From: a virus
Length of the DNA stretch: 64,000 nucleotides
Strand: one strand, 5' to 3'
IMG/VR virus record: IMGVR_UViG_3300027741_000048
Span: 1-64,000 of that record
A model generated the notes under the pieces. It saw only the letters and a list, made by a program, of their open reading frames with translations. It did not search any database and was not told the DNA's origin. The position numbers and the translations under genes were made by a program. Below, piece after piece: positions 45,531 through 53,619 of this stretch (position 1 is its first letter; every line of letters starts with the position of its first letter).

Positions 45531-46277
45531 ATGAGTATTGAAACTAAAGATTACTATAGCGGTGGACCTGGTGGTGACAACTCTCCTCAGGTATATCCTA
45601 TTACATTTACTGATAATCAATGCTTTAGATATACAGATAAAAGCGCTAATCAAAGTGAGAGAATTATTTACTCCAACTATTGGCGTGAAATGATTAACCT
45701 GTACGGTCAACGGGTTAATTACTATGTAAGTACCGTGAGTATACTTTCTGCAGATATGCTCTACGGTGAGCAACCAACAGCTCAATTTGCTCCTCCTCTT
45801 CCCCTTGTTATTGCTGTAAATTTAAACGAGAACGCACTTATGCTTAGTAAGTACGGGTTACTCTCTGAGGACGAAGTAACAGCGTTTATTCATATCACAG
45901 CGTTTTATGATAGATTCGGATGGAACGCAGAGCCAAAATCTGGTGATGTTTTTCAATTAACGGAATATGGTAGCGATCGACCAGGCGGGCGGGATGGTAG
46001 GTATTATGAAGTAACGGAACGACTCGATCAAGATATAGCGCAAATTAATCCGCTTGCCGGTCACTATGTTTGGCTACTTAAGTGTAAGCGCTTTGAATGG
46101 TCATTCGAACCTGGGTTATCAGCAGATGCTGTTAATAGTCAGGTCTTTGATGATACAAAAAATCAAACCGTGTCTGGCGCCTATAAACCGTATAGCTTTA
46201 GTGTTGATGACGCATCAAAACAAATATTTGATTACACACAAACTGACTATAGCGACGTATATGGTGGTTATAGTTAA
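45531..46277 (+). CDS. Neck protein, gp14-like
   Basis: A 248-residue protein whose middle aligns by eye with T4 gp14 (256 residues). 'VNYYVSTVSILSADMLYGEQ' matches the gp14 'YYVPREYVSPDLIFGED' region; 'SEDEVTAFIHITAFYDRFGW' and 'PKSGDVFQLTEYGSDRPG' match the strand pair; 'GRYYEVTERLDQD' precedes the C-terminal part. Gp14 is part of the neck joining head and tail after DNA packaging. It follows the small head protein gene by 3 bases. Confidence 0.7.
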   Translation: MSIETKDYYSGGPGGDNSPQVYPITFTDNQCFRYTDKSANQSERIIYSNYWREMINLYGQRVNYYVSTVSILSADMLYGEQPTAQFAPPLPLVIAVNLNENALMLSKYGLLSEDEVTAFIHITAFYDRFGWNAEPKSGDVFQLTEYGSDRPGGRDGRYYEVTERLDQDIAQINPLAGHYVWLLKCKRFEWSFEPGLSADAVNSQVFDDTKNQTVSGAYKPYSFSVDDASKQIFDYTQTDYSDVYGGYS

Positions 46278-46588
46278 CAGGTTACAGCGTCGTGTGTATT
46301 GCTGAAGTTAATTCGCTTAATTTTGAATTCTGGTATTTGTTCTATTTCTTCGAGATCTGATTTCATTGAGAGAAACCGCTCTTCGATATATTTTTGAAAC
46401 GCAAGTGGCTTAATCCAGTCAATATTATTAGCATCGGTGTTGCGTCGTTTAATCTGCTCAACTCGTTTACCGACAAGCTCAATACCTTCTAACAGACAAA
46501 GCCATCTGGCGTATTCATCATACGACATATTATGTTGTTGTGCTTCAGCCTCTAGTGCTAGTGTATTTTTTGATAGTATCGATTGCAT
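46274..46588 (-). CDS. Helical protein, unknown
   Basis: A 104-residue, helical, charged protein ('MSYDEYARWLCLLEGIELVG' then 'KRVEQIKRR'). It overlaps the 3' end of the convergent neck gene by 4 bases and the upstream gene by 44 bases. An internal ATG near 46531 is an alternative start. No family recognised. Confidence 0.45.
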   Translation of the reverse strand: MQSILSKNTLALEAEAQQHNMSYDEYARWLCLLEGIELVGKRVEQIKRRNTDANNIDWIKPLAFQKYIEERFLSMKSDLEEIEQIPEFKIKRINFSNTHDAVTC

Positions 46589-47003
46589 ATCCGAGTATTA
46601 TGTATGAAATTTTTAAAACGTCAATAATATTCTGCTCTTTATTTAAAGTATTAATAAAGTGGTGTAGTGATTCTGTACTTGTTATTACACTCCTTATGTG
46701 GGTAGAAAAGACCTTTACTAATTCTGTCTTTATATTATCGTCGATTTCTGAAGCTACAATCGCTTTTGTAATAATGTCGTTATAAAGACTTAAAAAATTT
46801 TTTAGGATGTTTTTATCAAGGTTTATATTTTGTTTAGGGTATACAGCACCATCTTCAAAGTCTTTATAATTCGCTGCTGGTGTATATTGTTTAATGCTAT
46901 TGATAATTTTTGACAAACTTACAGTCTCTTCAGTAGCAGGTAGACAGATTTGACTAGGAGCCACATCTGTGGTGAGGTTACTTATACTTTCAGGAATTTC
47001 CAT
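46545..47003 (-). CDS. Helical protein, unknown
   Basis: A 152-residue protein with an acidic, loosely structured first third and helical remainder ('NILKNFLSLYNDIITKAIVA', 'VLKISYIILGYAIDTIKKY'). It overlaps the membrane-protein gene upstream by 14 bases and the downstream gene by 44, so the three form one minus-strand unit. No motif recognised. Confidence 0.5.
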   Translation of the reverse strand: MEIPESISNLTTDVAPSQICLPATEETVSLSKIINSIKQYTPAANYKDFEDGAVYPKQNINLDKNILKNFLSLYNDIITKAIVASEIDDNIKTELVKVFSTHIRSVITSTESLHHFINTLNKEQNIIDVLKISYIILGYAIDTIKKYTSTRG

Positions 47004-47421
47004 CTTTAAACTGTTCGGTTATTTGCGTAGGTAGGTTAATCGTACTAGCAATTGTTTCTGTTATTAACGCTGTTTCAGGAATTACATACACACTTACATT
47101 TTTTTGGCAATAATTACATTTATAACTATTAGCTGTATTAAGAGTAATAGGTACAAACTCGGTCTTTTTTAGTGAACAGGGACATGTCACCTCCATGCCC
47201 TGTAAGGAAAATTCGCGTATGCGTTCATTTTCGAGTTTTTTGTTTTTTAACGCGACAAAAGCATCGAGACACGTAAGAAAGCAATAGTTTAAGCCAATTT
47301 GTATAATAATACCTAACAACAAACCATATATAATAGGTACGCCGAAATATAATAGTATTACGCCAATAAGACTAGCTATTAATAAAAGAGCGGTTAATTG
47401 ATATATTAATTTCTTTACCAT
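46990..47421 (-). CDS. Membrane protein with zinc-ribbon-like tail
   Basis: A 143-residue protein with two adjacent transmembrane segments at about 5-48 ('LTALLLIASLIGVILLYF' and 'IIYGLLLGIIIQIGLNYC'). A soluble domain follows, carrying 'VTCPCSLKKTEFVPI' and 'SYKCNYCQKNVSVYVI', two CxC/CxxC knuckles typical of a zinc ribbon. It should be an inner-membrane protein with the ribbon in the cytoplasm. It overlaps the next gene by 14 bases. Function unknown; host membrane takeover or superinfection exclusion are possibilities without direct support. Confidence 0.5.
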   Translation of the reverse strand: MVKKLIYQLTALLLIASLIGVILLYFGVPIIYGLLLGIIIQIGLNYCFLTCLDAFVALKNKKLENERIREFSLQGMEVTCPCSLKKTEFVPITLNTANSYKCNYCQKNVSVYVIPETALITETIASTINLPTQITEQFKDGNS

Positions 47422-47453
47422 TACTCTAAAATATAGCGGCGCTCAACGTAAAA

Positions 47454-47834
47454 TCAAGCTTCCTTGCCTACTATTTTAAATATTGACTCTAGCTCTTTTT
47501 GCGATGCCTCAAGATGTTTAATTATTGCTATTAATTCTTTTTGAGCTTTTGTATTTTTTGTAAGTGCGGGTGATTTAAGAGCTATCTTAAAATCTCTTAT
47601 TGTGTTGGTCGTGTCAGTTGTTAGGTCTCCGAGTATAGATACGATGTTTGGGAGTGGATAGGGGAGTACGTTATCTGCTTTAGAATCATTTGGGTTCTGC
47701 TTAGTGAGACCGGGTGTATTACTGAGGATATCGTTAAATTTTAATCGCTGTGAATTAAATTCACGTGCAGCTTGACCGGATACCCATTTATTATAGGCCA
47801 TGGTTACATCTTCAAATAGTACTTTCTTTTTCAC
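47454..47834 (-). CDS. Hypothetical protein
   Basis: A 126-residue protein starting at GTG, with the element TAAATATT shortly before it. The N-terminal part is basic ('MKKKVLFEDVTMAYNKWVSG'); the C-terminal half is a helical coiled-coil-like segment ('KAQKELIAIIKHLEASQKEL'). It is divergent from the + strand gene at 47868. No family recognised. Confidence 0.45.
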   Translation of the reverse strand: MKKKVLFEDVTMAYNKWVSGQAAREFNSQRLKFNDILSNTPGLTKQNPNDSKADNVLPYPLPNIVSILGDLTTDTTNTIRDFKIALKSPALTKNTKAQKELIAIIKHLEASQKELESIFKIVGKEA

Positions 47835-47854
47835 CTAAAATATTTAGTCTCGAC

Positions 47855-47862
47855 AATAAATA
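47855..47862 (+). promoter_or_regulatory. Late-promoter-like octamer AATAAATA
   Basis: AATAAATA ends 5 bases before the ATG at 47868. Confidence 0.45.
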
Positions 47863-47867
47863 CATAT

Positions 47868-48284
47868 ATGAGTTCTTTTAGCTCTAAATTCTCTTATATT
47901 TTAGAAGCTGATGATGATCAGCTTAAACCAACAACCGATAAAGAAGCCATGGCTCAGCAATTAGATACTGCTGAGCCGAAGGATTTTGATGTCAAGCCAG
48001 CAACCACAGCGGCGGCCGCTGAACGTGCAGCAAGAGTTGATCACGCAAAAATAGAGCAAGCAAGTGAGTTAAATAGTTGGATTAACCACATTGATGAATT
48101 TATTGAATTTCTCAATGGCACAAGTGACGGCTCGGTGCAGTCTAAACTACACTCTGCATCATGTGATACGATGTTCGAAGATATTGCAAGAAGTGAAAAG
48201 AAGAAGATTGCGCGTCTTGCAGCTGAATTAAGTTCACTAAGTGAAGCGTTTAAGGGTTATCTAATCTCGTCAAACGATCGCTGA
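47868..48284 (+). CDS. Small helical protein, candidate head-internal protein
   Basis: A 138-residue protein with the leader 'MSSFSSKFSYILEADDDQL', a hydrophobic-acidic start like capsid-targeting sequences of T4-like phages. An Ala/Thr/Lys-rich linker (about 30-62) and a helical C-terminal half follow ('LNSWINHIDEFIEFLNGTS', 'KKIARLAAELSSLSEAFKGY'). It is a lone + strand gene with a late-like promoter and overlaps the convergent primase gene by 15 bases. No family recognised; head location is inference. Confidence 0.45.
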   Translation: MSSFSSKFSYILEADDDQLKPTTDKEAMAQQLDTAEPKDFDVKPATTAAAAERAARVDHAKIEQASELNSWINHIDEFIEFLNGTSDGSVQSKLHSASCDTMFEDIARSEKKKIARLAAELSSLSEAFKGYLISSNDR

Positions 48285-49301
48285 TAGTAGTAGTTTTGCT
48301 TTCAGGCCTTGGTGCGAGTTATTTACTATAAAATTAGGTGATATTTCATCGATTTGTACATGTACGCAGGCGTCGTTTATATCCTTAAACATTTTACCTA
48401 ACTTCTCCGGCCAAATAAAAACAGTCTCACCTTGATCGATTAGTATTTTTGTTTTTTGTCTGCTAGCCTTATCAAGCCACTGACTATCTAATACCCAGAT
48501 ACGCTTATGTAGCTTAAAGCTATTGATCTGTGTCTGCTGTAAATTAGAAAACATATGCGTACTCTTTTCGTTAATACCAGCAACAGCTGTACCGTTTCTT
48601 ACAAAGAATGCATCGATAGGGCCTTCAAATATAAAAATATACTCTAAATCAATAGATAATTTATCAAGGTTATATAAAGCCTTTTCACCATTAACTTTGC
48701 TTAGATATTTTGGTAGTTTTATTCGTGAATCCTCTACTATGGTTCTAGATTGGTAAAAAATAATATCCTCTCGTTCATTGTAAAACGGTATTACTAGTCT
48801 GTTTTTATGTAGCCTATCTGTTAATGATAACCATAAAGCTTTTGGCCGGTTAACAGCAGTATCGAGTCTTCTTGCTTTTATTACTTCAAGAGTCTTCTTA
48901 ACAATAGGCGTATCTTCAAAAGCTGAAACCTGATGTGTATCAAACAGATTAATGCAATCAAGTGGTAACTTGTGCGTATTTTCAGGTAAGCTTTCCTCAA
49001 TAACATCTTTGTATATATCGACAGGTAAACGATCATATGTTTTTATTTCATTTAGTATTTCTCCATACGACTGACGCGATACTTCAATTATCCACTTTAT
49101 AGGATCGCTATACCATCCGCAATTATGACAACAAATGATGTTATTATCAACGACATAATAACATCTTCTTTTTTTAAGCCACGATTTACCTTCCCTGCAA
49201 ATAGGACAACCGGCTTCATACGTATTTGTAATCTTTTTATGCTTAGGATAACCAGCGTATTGGTAGAACTTTTGTATAATATATTCTTGAGGAAGAATCA
49301 C
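48270..49301 (-). CDS. DNA primase, DnaG/gp61-like
   Basis: A 343-residue protein starting at GTG. An N-terminal zinc-binding domain shows 'AGCPICREGKSW' (Cys32, Cys35) and 'IICCHNCGWYSDPIKWIIE' (Cys57/58, Cys61). A TOPRIM core follows, with 'YIFIFEGPIDAFFVRNGTAV' (catalytic Glu) and 'RIWVLDSQWLDKA' (the acidic D-x-x motif region). It would make RNA primers for lagging-strand synthesis with the helicase at 53620. A TATAG-N5-CTATA hairpin lies 8 bases before the GTG. Confidence 0.85.
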   Translation of the reverse strand: MILPQEYIIQKFYQYAGYPKHKKITNTYEAGCPICREGKSWLKKRRCYYVVDNNIICCHNCGWYSDPIKWIIEVSRQSYGEILNEIKTYDRLPVDIYKDVIEESLPENTHKLPLDCINLFDTHQVSAFEDTPIVKKTLEVIKARRLDTAVNRPKALWLSLTDRLHKNRLVIPFYNEREDIIFYQSRTIVEDSRIKLPKYLSKVNGEKALYNLDKLSIDLEYIFIFEGPIDAFFVRNGTAVAGINEKSTHMFSNLQQTQINSFKLHKRIWVLDSQWLDKASRQKTKILIDQGETVFIWPEKLGKMFKDINDACVHVQIDEISPNFIVNNSHQGLKAKLLLSAIV

Positions 49302-49309
49302 ATTATAAC

Positions 49310-49324
49310 TATAGCGGCTCTATA
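49310..49324 (-). promoter_or_regulatory. Inverted repeat before the primase start
   Basis: On the coding strand TATAG-AGCCG-CTATA can form a 5-bp hairpin ending 8 bases before the primase GTG. The 3' arm CGCTATA is shared with the larger palindrome at the same distance before the DNA polymerase GTG. A translational operator is possible. Confidence 0.4.
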
Positions 49325-49344
49325 ACTATATTACAAGAGAAAAA

Positions 49345-49530
49345 TTATTTTTCTTTTTTGCTTAAATCTGTTACTGATACAATACCTTTGCGTATGAATG
49401 TACCTGATGCCGGGTCGATATATTCAGCTTCAACAATTTCTTGCTGGTTACGAATATATGTACGTAATTTCGGTCTCACCGGTTCACCGCTAATAGGTGA
49501 TTGTATAATTCTTGGTTGTATGAAATCCAT
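49345..49530 (-). CDS. Small protein, unknown
   Basis: A 61-residue basic protein ('SPISGEPVRPKLRTYIRNQQ', then 'EAEYIDPASGTFIRKGIVSV'). The compact beta-rich look with a Gly-Pro-rich first half suggests a real folded unit. It lies between the primase and the next minus-strand gene with short spacing (43 and 8 bases), in one operon. No family recognised. Confidence 0.5.
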   Translation of the reverse strand: MDFIQPRIIQSPISGEPVRPKLRTYIRNQQEIVEAEYIDPASGTFIRKGIVSVTDLSKKEK

Positions 49531-49538
49531 ATAGTTAC

Positions 49539-49841
49539 TTATGCGTTATTACTTAAAGCGGTAGCTTTATTTTTTTTATACTGCTTATAGCAGATCTTAT
49601 AAACGCTGCGAGGTAGTTTTTCAACTATCTCTAATATGCTGTTCTGTATTCCAAATTTAAACTTATCTTTCGGTATCACGCGTATATTCATCTCCGGTAA
49701 GGCAAGAAAGTTATATGCATTGTTTTGCTCTTCAGCATATATAAGTAATTCACCTAAAAAAGCACCAGCGGTGACCGCGTATATGACTCTAGGTTTAGGT
49801 CGATCTTTTTTAAAAAATGTTTCTAGTTTACTCTTGATCAC
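49539..49841 (-). CDS. Small basic protein, unknown
   Basis: A 100-residue protein starting at GTG. Pattern 'RVIYAVTAGAFLGELLIYAE' then 'YNFLALPEMNIRVIPKDKF' suggests an alpha/beta fold, followed by a Lys-rich helical tail ('KICYKQYKKNKATAL'). It overlaps the upstream gene by 14 bases. Similar small proteins are common in T4-like phages, but no function can be assigned. Confidence 0.5.
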   Translation of the reverse strand: MIKSKLETFFKKDRPKPRVIYAVTAGAFLGELLIYAEEQNNAYNFLALPEMNIRVIPKDKFKFGIQNSILEIVEKLPRSVYKICYKQYKKNKATALSNNA

Positions 49842-50163
49842 CGCTATCTAAATGTGAATGAAAAAATTTGTTTATAAGAGTCACGAGAGAATCAGCTTCT
49901 TGCTGATTATGCGCGGATATACAATGTATAGGGTCGCCTTCAAAGGTGTAACCAAGTATAATAAACGATGAAAGATATTCCTCGACAACACTTGATAGGT
50001 TTTTTAAATCTCTTTTTATACCCTTTATATCTTCTGCCTTTTCCTGAAAGGACGCTATCATAGCTTTACGAATAGCTTCTTTTGATTCTGCATCTAAATC
50101 ATGATTTATGTTTTTACTATCATCAGATTTATTGCGGTTGTTTTGATCTTTACCCTTCATCAT
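49828..50163 (-). CDS. Small protein, unknown
   Basis: A 111-residue protein. The first 35 residues are charged and disordered; then comes a helix ('ESKEAIRKAMIASFQEKAED') and a folded end ('FIILGYTFEGDPIHCISAHN', 'EADSLVTLINKFFHSHLDSG'). It overlaps neighbours by 14 bases at both ends, an arrangement repeated in this operon. No family recognised. Confidence 0.5.
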   Translation of the reverse strand: MMKGKDQNNRNKSDDSKNINHDLDAESKEAIRKAMIASFQEKAEDIKGIKRDLKNLSSVVEEYLSSFIILGYTFEGDPIHCISAHNQQEADSLVTLINKFFHSHLDSGDQE

Positions 50164-50512
50164 GATTATTTAATCTTTTTGATAAATAACGCGACTTACC
50201 GTGATAATCAGTATTATTCGTAATACCGCGCGAAATTAAATAATCAATTATAACTTCTATACTATCTGTTTTAATATTATAGTTTTTTGGTATACGTATA
50301 CCACCGTCGTTGAACTCAAAGAGTACCTCATTTAATTCATTTTTATTAGTGTAGCATGTTATAAAAACAGAGCTCTCTGATGGATTAACTAGTACGACCC
50401 ATCTTCTTGGATCGCTTTTAGCGAATACTGAAAAAAGACGTACTACGACGAACCCGTTATCACGTAGTCGTTTTATAAAATAACCGGGTGTCTTAAGTTT
50501 ATTTTTGCTCAT
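50150..50512 (-). CDS. Hypothetical protein near the sliding clamp
   Basis: A 120-residue alpha/beta protein ('GYFIKRLRDNGFVVVRLFSV', 'DPRRWVVLVNPSESSVFITC', 'SIEVIIDYLISRGI'). It begins 12 bases after the sliding clamp stop and overlaps the next gene by 14 bases. Its position in a replication operon suggests an accessory role. The size would allow a transcription or clamp co-factor such as gp33, but no similarity to gp33 was seen. Confidence 0.45.
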   Translation of the reverse strand: MSKNKLKTPGYFIKRLRDNGFVVVRLFSVFAKSDPRRWVVLVNPSESSVFITCYTNKNELNEVLFEFNDGGIRIPKNYNIKTDSIEVIIDYLISRGITNNTDYHGKSRYLSKRLNNHDEG

Positions 50513-50524
50513 AAAGAATAGTTA

Positions 50525-51259
50525 TCAATTTTGTAACGCAGATGCAATAAATTTTATGTTTGTTGTTTCCGTGTTAGCATCTATAATTAATAGACCGCGT
50601 TTTGCGGCAAGCTCAATACTTACAAGCTTAAATTTCATAAAAGATAGTATTCTGAAGAGCTCAAATTTTAACGGTATACTTATACCTATTTGTTCACCGG
50701 TATAATCGGAAGATATTTTAATACCATAAGAATCGGTATTAGCACGAGACTTATCCGTGAGCTCACCAGTCACATTATTACCATCAAAAGACAAATATAT
50801 TTTATCGGTATCAGTTGCTATGGTACTGCCTTTAATGAGTGAATTAAGTGATGTAAAAGAGATAGTAAACTTACCATCAAACGTAATTTGTTTAAGCTTT
50901 TCTAAACTAATTTGCTTAGGGGTTTTAATGATATTATCTTCGTAAAGATGATACTTAAATCTTACATCACTTGATGTATAGCTAATATTATTGTTTGATA
51001 TGTCTAGGTTGCAATTATTACTCTCAATACATGAAAGAATACGGCAGAGTTTTTTAAGATCGGGTATGTTGAGGTTCTTTTGTACATCAGCTTGTATATT
51101 ATTGTACTCTGCATACACAACTAATGAATTATCATTATTTGATATAATGGATGTAGCTTTATCGTTATCTATTTTTATCACAGCGCAATCCGCAATACGA
51201 CTCAGCGGTGTGATAAAACTATTTAAAAAGTCTTCGCAATTAGGTATACAGAGTATCAT
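50525..51259 (-). CDS. Sliding clamp, gp45-like
   Basis: A 244-residue protein, close to T4 gp45 (228). It shows the alternating strands and helices of a PCNA-type clamp: 'VVYAEYNNIQADVQKNLNIP' then 'LKKLCRILSCIE', 'ISYTSSDVRFKYHLYEDNII', 'LEKLKQITFDGKFTISF' with 'LIKGSTIATDTDKIYLSFDG', and a final 'FELFRILSFMKFKLVSIELA'. It would encircle DNA and tether the polymerase and, in T4, late transcription factors. Gene order ssDNA-binding protein, small gene, clamp on the same strand supports the call. Confidence 0.75.
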   Translation of the reverse strand: MILCIPNCEDFLNSFITPLSRIADCAVIKIDNDKATSIISNNDNSLVVYAEYNNIQADVQKNLNIPDLKKLCRILSCIESNNCNLDISNNNISYTSSDVRFKYHLYEDNIIKTPKQISLEKLKQITFDGKFTISFTSLNSLIKGSTIATDTDKIYLSFDGNNVTGELTDKSRANTDSYGIKISSDYTGEQIGISIPLKFELFRILSFMKFKLVSIELAAKRGLLIIDANTETTNIKFIASALQN

Positions 51260-51303
51260 ATTATTAATAATAAGCTCTTTATTCGCTCTATCAAGCGTGA
51301 CTT

Positions 51304-51732
51304 TCAGGTAGGTTGCTTAGATGCAGCAATATTATCTAATATTTTATCAATCTTTCTCTCAACTCTTTCAAGCCTATCAAAGAGTTTATCTATAGTTGCG
51401 GATGTAGTAAAATCTAGTTCTAGTTGATTTTCGTCTTTTTCCGGTAATTGCGTAGCAACAGACTGCGGTGTAATGATTACAGCTGGTTGTGGCTGAGCTT
51501 CTATAGGAGTTAACGTTGCTGGCTGTGTGGGGGTACTTACCGGGGCTGTAGGCGGTGCACTAATAGAGTTAAGCACCGCATGTGGATCAATACTAAAACC
51601 CTGTAATGTATTATTTTTTGAAATAATATTTTTATCAAGTTCTTTAAGCTCACCTAAGTTCTGACCCAAAAACTGAAGAGTCAAAAACTTTAATTGATCA
51701 GGGGTAAGCTCTTGATCGTTAAACGTATCCAT
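51304..51732 (-). CDS. Pro-rich linker protein between SSB and clamp genes
   Basis: A 142-residue protein with three parts: a helical N-terminus ('TPDQLKFLTLQFLGQNLGEL'), a Pro/Thr/Gln/Ala-rich disordered linker (about 58-98), and a C-terminal coiled-coil-like helix ('IDKLFDRLERVERKIDKILD'). Just before the helix is 'ENQLELDFTT', which resembles clamp-binding QLxLxF peptides. Sitting between the ssDNA-binding protein and the sliding clamp genes, it may bridge replication or transcription factors to the clamp. No family recognised; the clamp motif is a suggestion. Confidence 0.45.
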   Translation of the reverse strand: MDTFNDQELTPDQLKFLTLQFLGQNLGELKELDKNIISKNNTLQGFSIDPHAVLNSISAPPTAPVSTPTQPATLTPIEAQPQPAVIITPQSVATQLPEKDENQLELDFTTSATIDKLFDRLERVERKIDKILDNIAASKQPT

Positions 51733-51734
51733 TA

Positions 51735-52598
51735 TTATTCTAGACCCTTGAGAAGATCTGCGATATCATCGCTGTCTAAGCTCGTTGGTGCCTCCTCCTT
51801 GGGGGGAGACTGTATTTTTGGTGTAGTTGTTATAGCAGGTTTTGATACGGTTTCTGCTTCACTATCATACGTGTCTTCTACATCAGTAGTGCAATGATAA
51901 TGCGTGTTAAGAGTCTCTTTAAGCTCATCATAGCTCTTAACCGTAAGGTAGGACTCAAGATCAAAAACACTATTATAAATTTCTTGAATTTTGTTATCGT
52001 CTATACCAGGGATCGCCTTTGGAAGAGCAAATTTTGATGAAACATATGTTGGATAATCTCCCTGCTTTTCAACCTTAATTCTAAAATTACATCCATTTGG
52101 AGATAAGTCAAAAATACGTGGGCCGAAATCTGCAGCGTCGTCACCCTCAATAGCATCCATAATAATCTTATTAAGCTGACGTCCAAAACGAAGTACCTTA
52201 ATCTGACCGTTGTTCTCTGGACGTGCTGGGTCATCAACAACATACACATTAACAAGCCAGTTTTCCTTGCGATTGAGAGCACGAGCTTTATCCTTTTCTT
52301 CCTCTGTACCGTTACGACGGATACGGTAGCCCTCTTCGGCAATAGGGTCGCGCTGATTCCATGTTGTAGGGCTTACGACATTAATAAGCTTACCATCAGC
52401 AAAGCTGTTCCAGCCATAAGAGTAATAATGTAAAAATGTCTTGTTTGGATCTTTGATGTTAGGGAGAATACGAACTGTAAATGTATTACCGGCGTCGGTG
52501 CGTAAAAAATCTTTGTATTTTGTATTTGTGCTCTCAGTTTGCTTAGTGAGTGCGGACTTAATGCTGTCGAACATTGACGATGTGAATGTATTGCTCAT
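51735..52598 (-). CDS. Single-stranded DNA-binding protein, gp32-like
   Basis: A 287-residue protein with the gp32 architecture. The N-terminal cooperative segment is followed by an OB core ('DAGNTFTVRILPNIKDPN', 'FLHYYSYGWNSFADGKLI', 'VYVVDDPARPENNGQIKVLR') and an acidic C-terminal tail 'SLDSDDIADLLKGLE' that recruits partners. The cysteines of the T4 gp32 zinc loop are absent: the equivalent stretch reads 'VSPTTWNQRDPIAEEGYRIR'. It coats ssDNA during replication and recombination. The gene lies downstream of a gp59-like candidate. Confidence 0.85.
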   Translation of the reverse strand: MSNTFTSSMFDSIKSALTKQTESTNTKYKDFLRTDAGNTFTVRILPNIKDPNKTFLHYYSYGWNSFADGKLINVVSPTTWNQRDPIAEEGYRIRRNGTEEEKDKARALNRKENWLVNVYVVDDPARPENNGQIKVLRFGRQLNKIIMDAIEGDDAADFGPRIFDLSPNGCNFRIKVEKQGDYPTYVSSKFALPKAIPGIDDNKIQEIYNSVFDLESYLTVKSYDELKETLNTHYHCTTDVEDTYDSEAETVSKPAITTTPKIQSPPKEEAPTSLDSDDIADLLKGLE

Positions 52599-52632
52599 AT
52601 ATTTAATATAGTATATTGTAGTGTCTGATTAA

Positions 52633-53283
52633 TCAACTAGTTATTTTCTTTAAGCCTAAATCAACAAGTTTTTTGGCTTTTTTTGAAGCAAAGTATCTTA
52701 AACGAAATGTCGGCAGATTGTTTATAAAATCTTCGCTAAGAATAAACTTAATCATTTCCATGTCATATTGTCTTAATACTCGTTCAAAGTTCGAAAAGCC
52801 GAATAAGCTATAAGTGTTTATTTTATGTTCTTTCAAATGTATAATAAAAGAATGGGTGTTTTCGGGTTTATAATTAATATAATCGGGTACATTTATGTTT
52901 TGTTGACGGCAAAATGTATTAATAAATTTGAGAGATTCAATAATAGTTTGTAATTGTTCCGGTGTATCTGGATCGAGGTTGTCTTGCTTCTTTTTGAATG
53001 TCGTATAAGCTTTTACAGCTTTAAGTGTTGTAAAATAACTTAGATCAAAGTACTGTTCGTCAGGATATATGTTAAAAGGCGCGTATATAAAGTCTTCAAG
53101 TTTTATATGTGAATGTTTTGTAAGGAAAGCTGATATCTTTTTTAAATAGATAAAATTTTTATCTTGTATATCGGAAAAATCTTTTCTTGCTCTAAACGGT
53201 TGATTTTTTTGTTTTCTTGAAAACCGTAAATGTGTGTTATAAATGTGTTTTTCAAATTCGGTAAGTTCGATTTCTGAAGGCAT
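52633..53283 (-). CDS. Helicase loader candidate, gp59-like
   Basis: A 216-residue helical, basic protein, nearly the size of T4 gp59 (217). A segment 'KPENTHSFIIHLKEHKINTY' then 'SLFGFSNFERVLRQYD' lines up with the gp59 'NPKVQSSYIFKLLQSNIIS' region. The gene sits directly upstream of the gp32-like gene, as gene 59 does in T4, and downstream of the DnaB-like helicase. Gp59 loads the helicase on gp32-coated forks. The match is by eye and distant. Confidence 0.45.
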   Translation of the reverse strand: MPSEIELTEFEKHIYNTHLRFSRKQKNQPFRARKDFSDIQDKNFIYLKKISAFLTKHSHIKLEDFIYAPFNIYPDEQYFDLSYFTTLKAVKAYTTFKKKQDNLDPDTPEQLQTIIESLKFINTFCRQQNINVPDYINYKPENTHSFIIHLKEHKINTYSLFGFSNFERVLRQYDMEMIKFILSEDFINNLPTFRLRYFASKKAKKLVDLGLKKITS

Positions 53284-53285
53284 GT

Positions 53286-53576
53286 CTAATATATGATAGC
53301 GTTCTGCTTAGCAGAATTCAAATATTTCATTATATATTTGCTTTTATGTAAGCTAGGATCAAACGATAAAAAGGCTTGTACAGCAGCAAAATCACTATTA
53401 ATGTCGCAATATATTTTAAATAATTCTCTAACTTCTTTGTTTTGTAACATGAACAAAAATACATTTGCGAGATTTAACTTCTTTGTATGCATCAATGTTA
53501 CATACGAACAGAAGGCAAGAAACAGATGTTCCTGCTCATAGTTCATAAGAGGTGTATTTATTGTTATCGATTTCAT
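53286..53576 (-). CDS. Small helical protein between helicase and gp59-like genes
   Basis: A 96-residue, all-helical protein ('YEQEHLFLAFCSYVTLMHT', 'NLANVFLFMLQNKEVRELFK'). It stands where T4 has gene 33 (order 33-59-32), and the size is similar (gp33 is 112 residues), but no gp33 sequence features such as the C-terminal clamp-binding tail were found. It starts 43 bases after the helicase stop and ends 2 bases before the gp59-like ATG. Confidence 0.4.
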   Translation of the reverse strand: MKSITINTPLMNYEQEHLFLAFCSYVTLMHTKKLNLANVFLFMLQNKEVRELFKIYCDINSDFAAVQAFLSFDPSLHKSKYIMKYLNSAKQNAIIY

Positions 53577-53619
53577 CGTCGATAACTAGTTATTACTAAT
53601 TAGTAGTAAATCAATGTTT

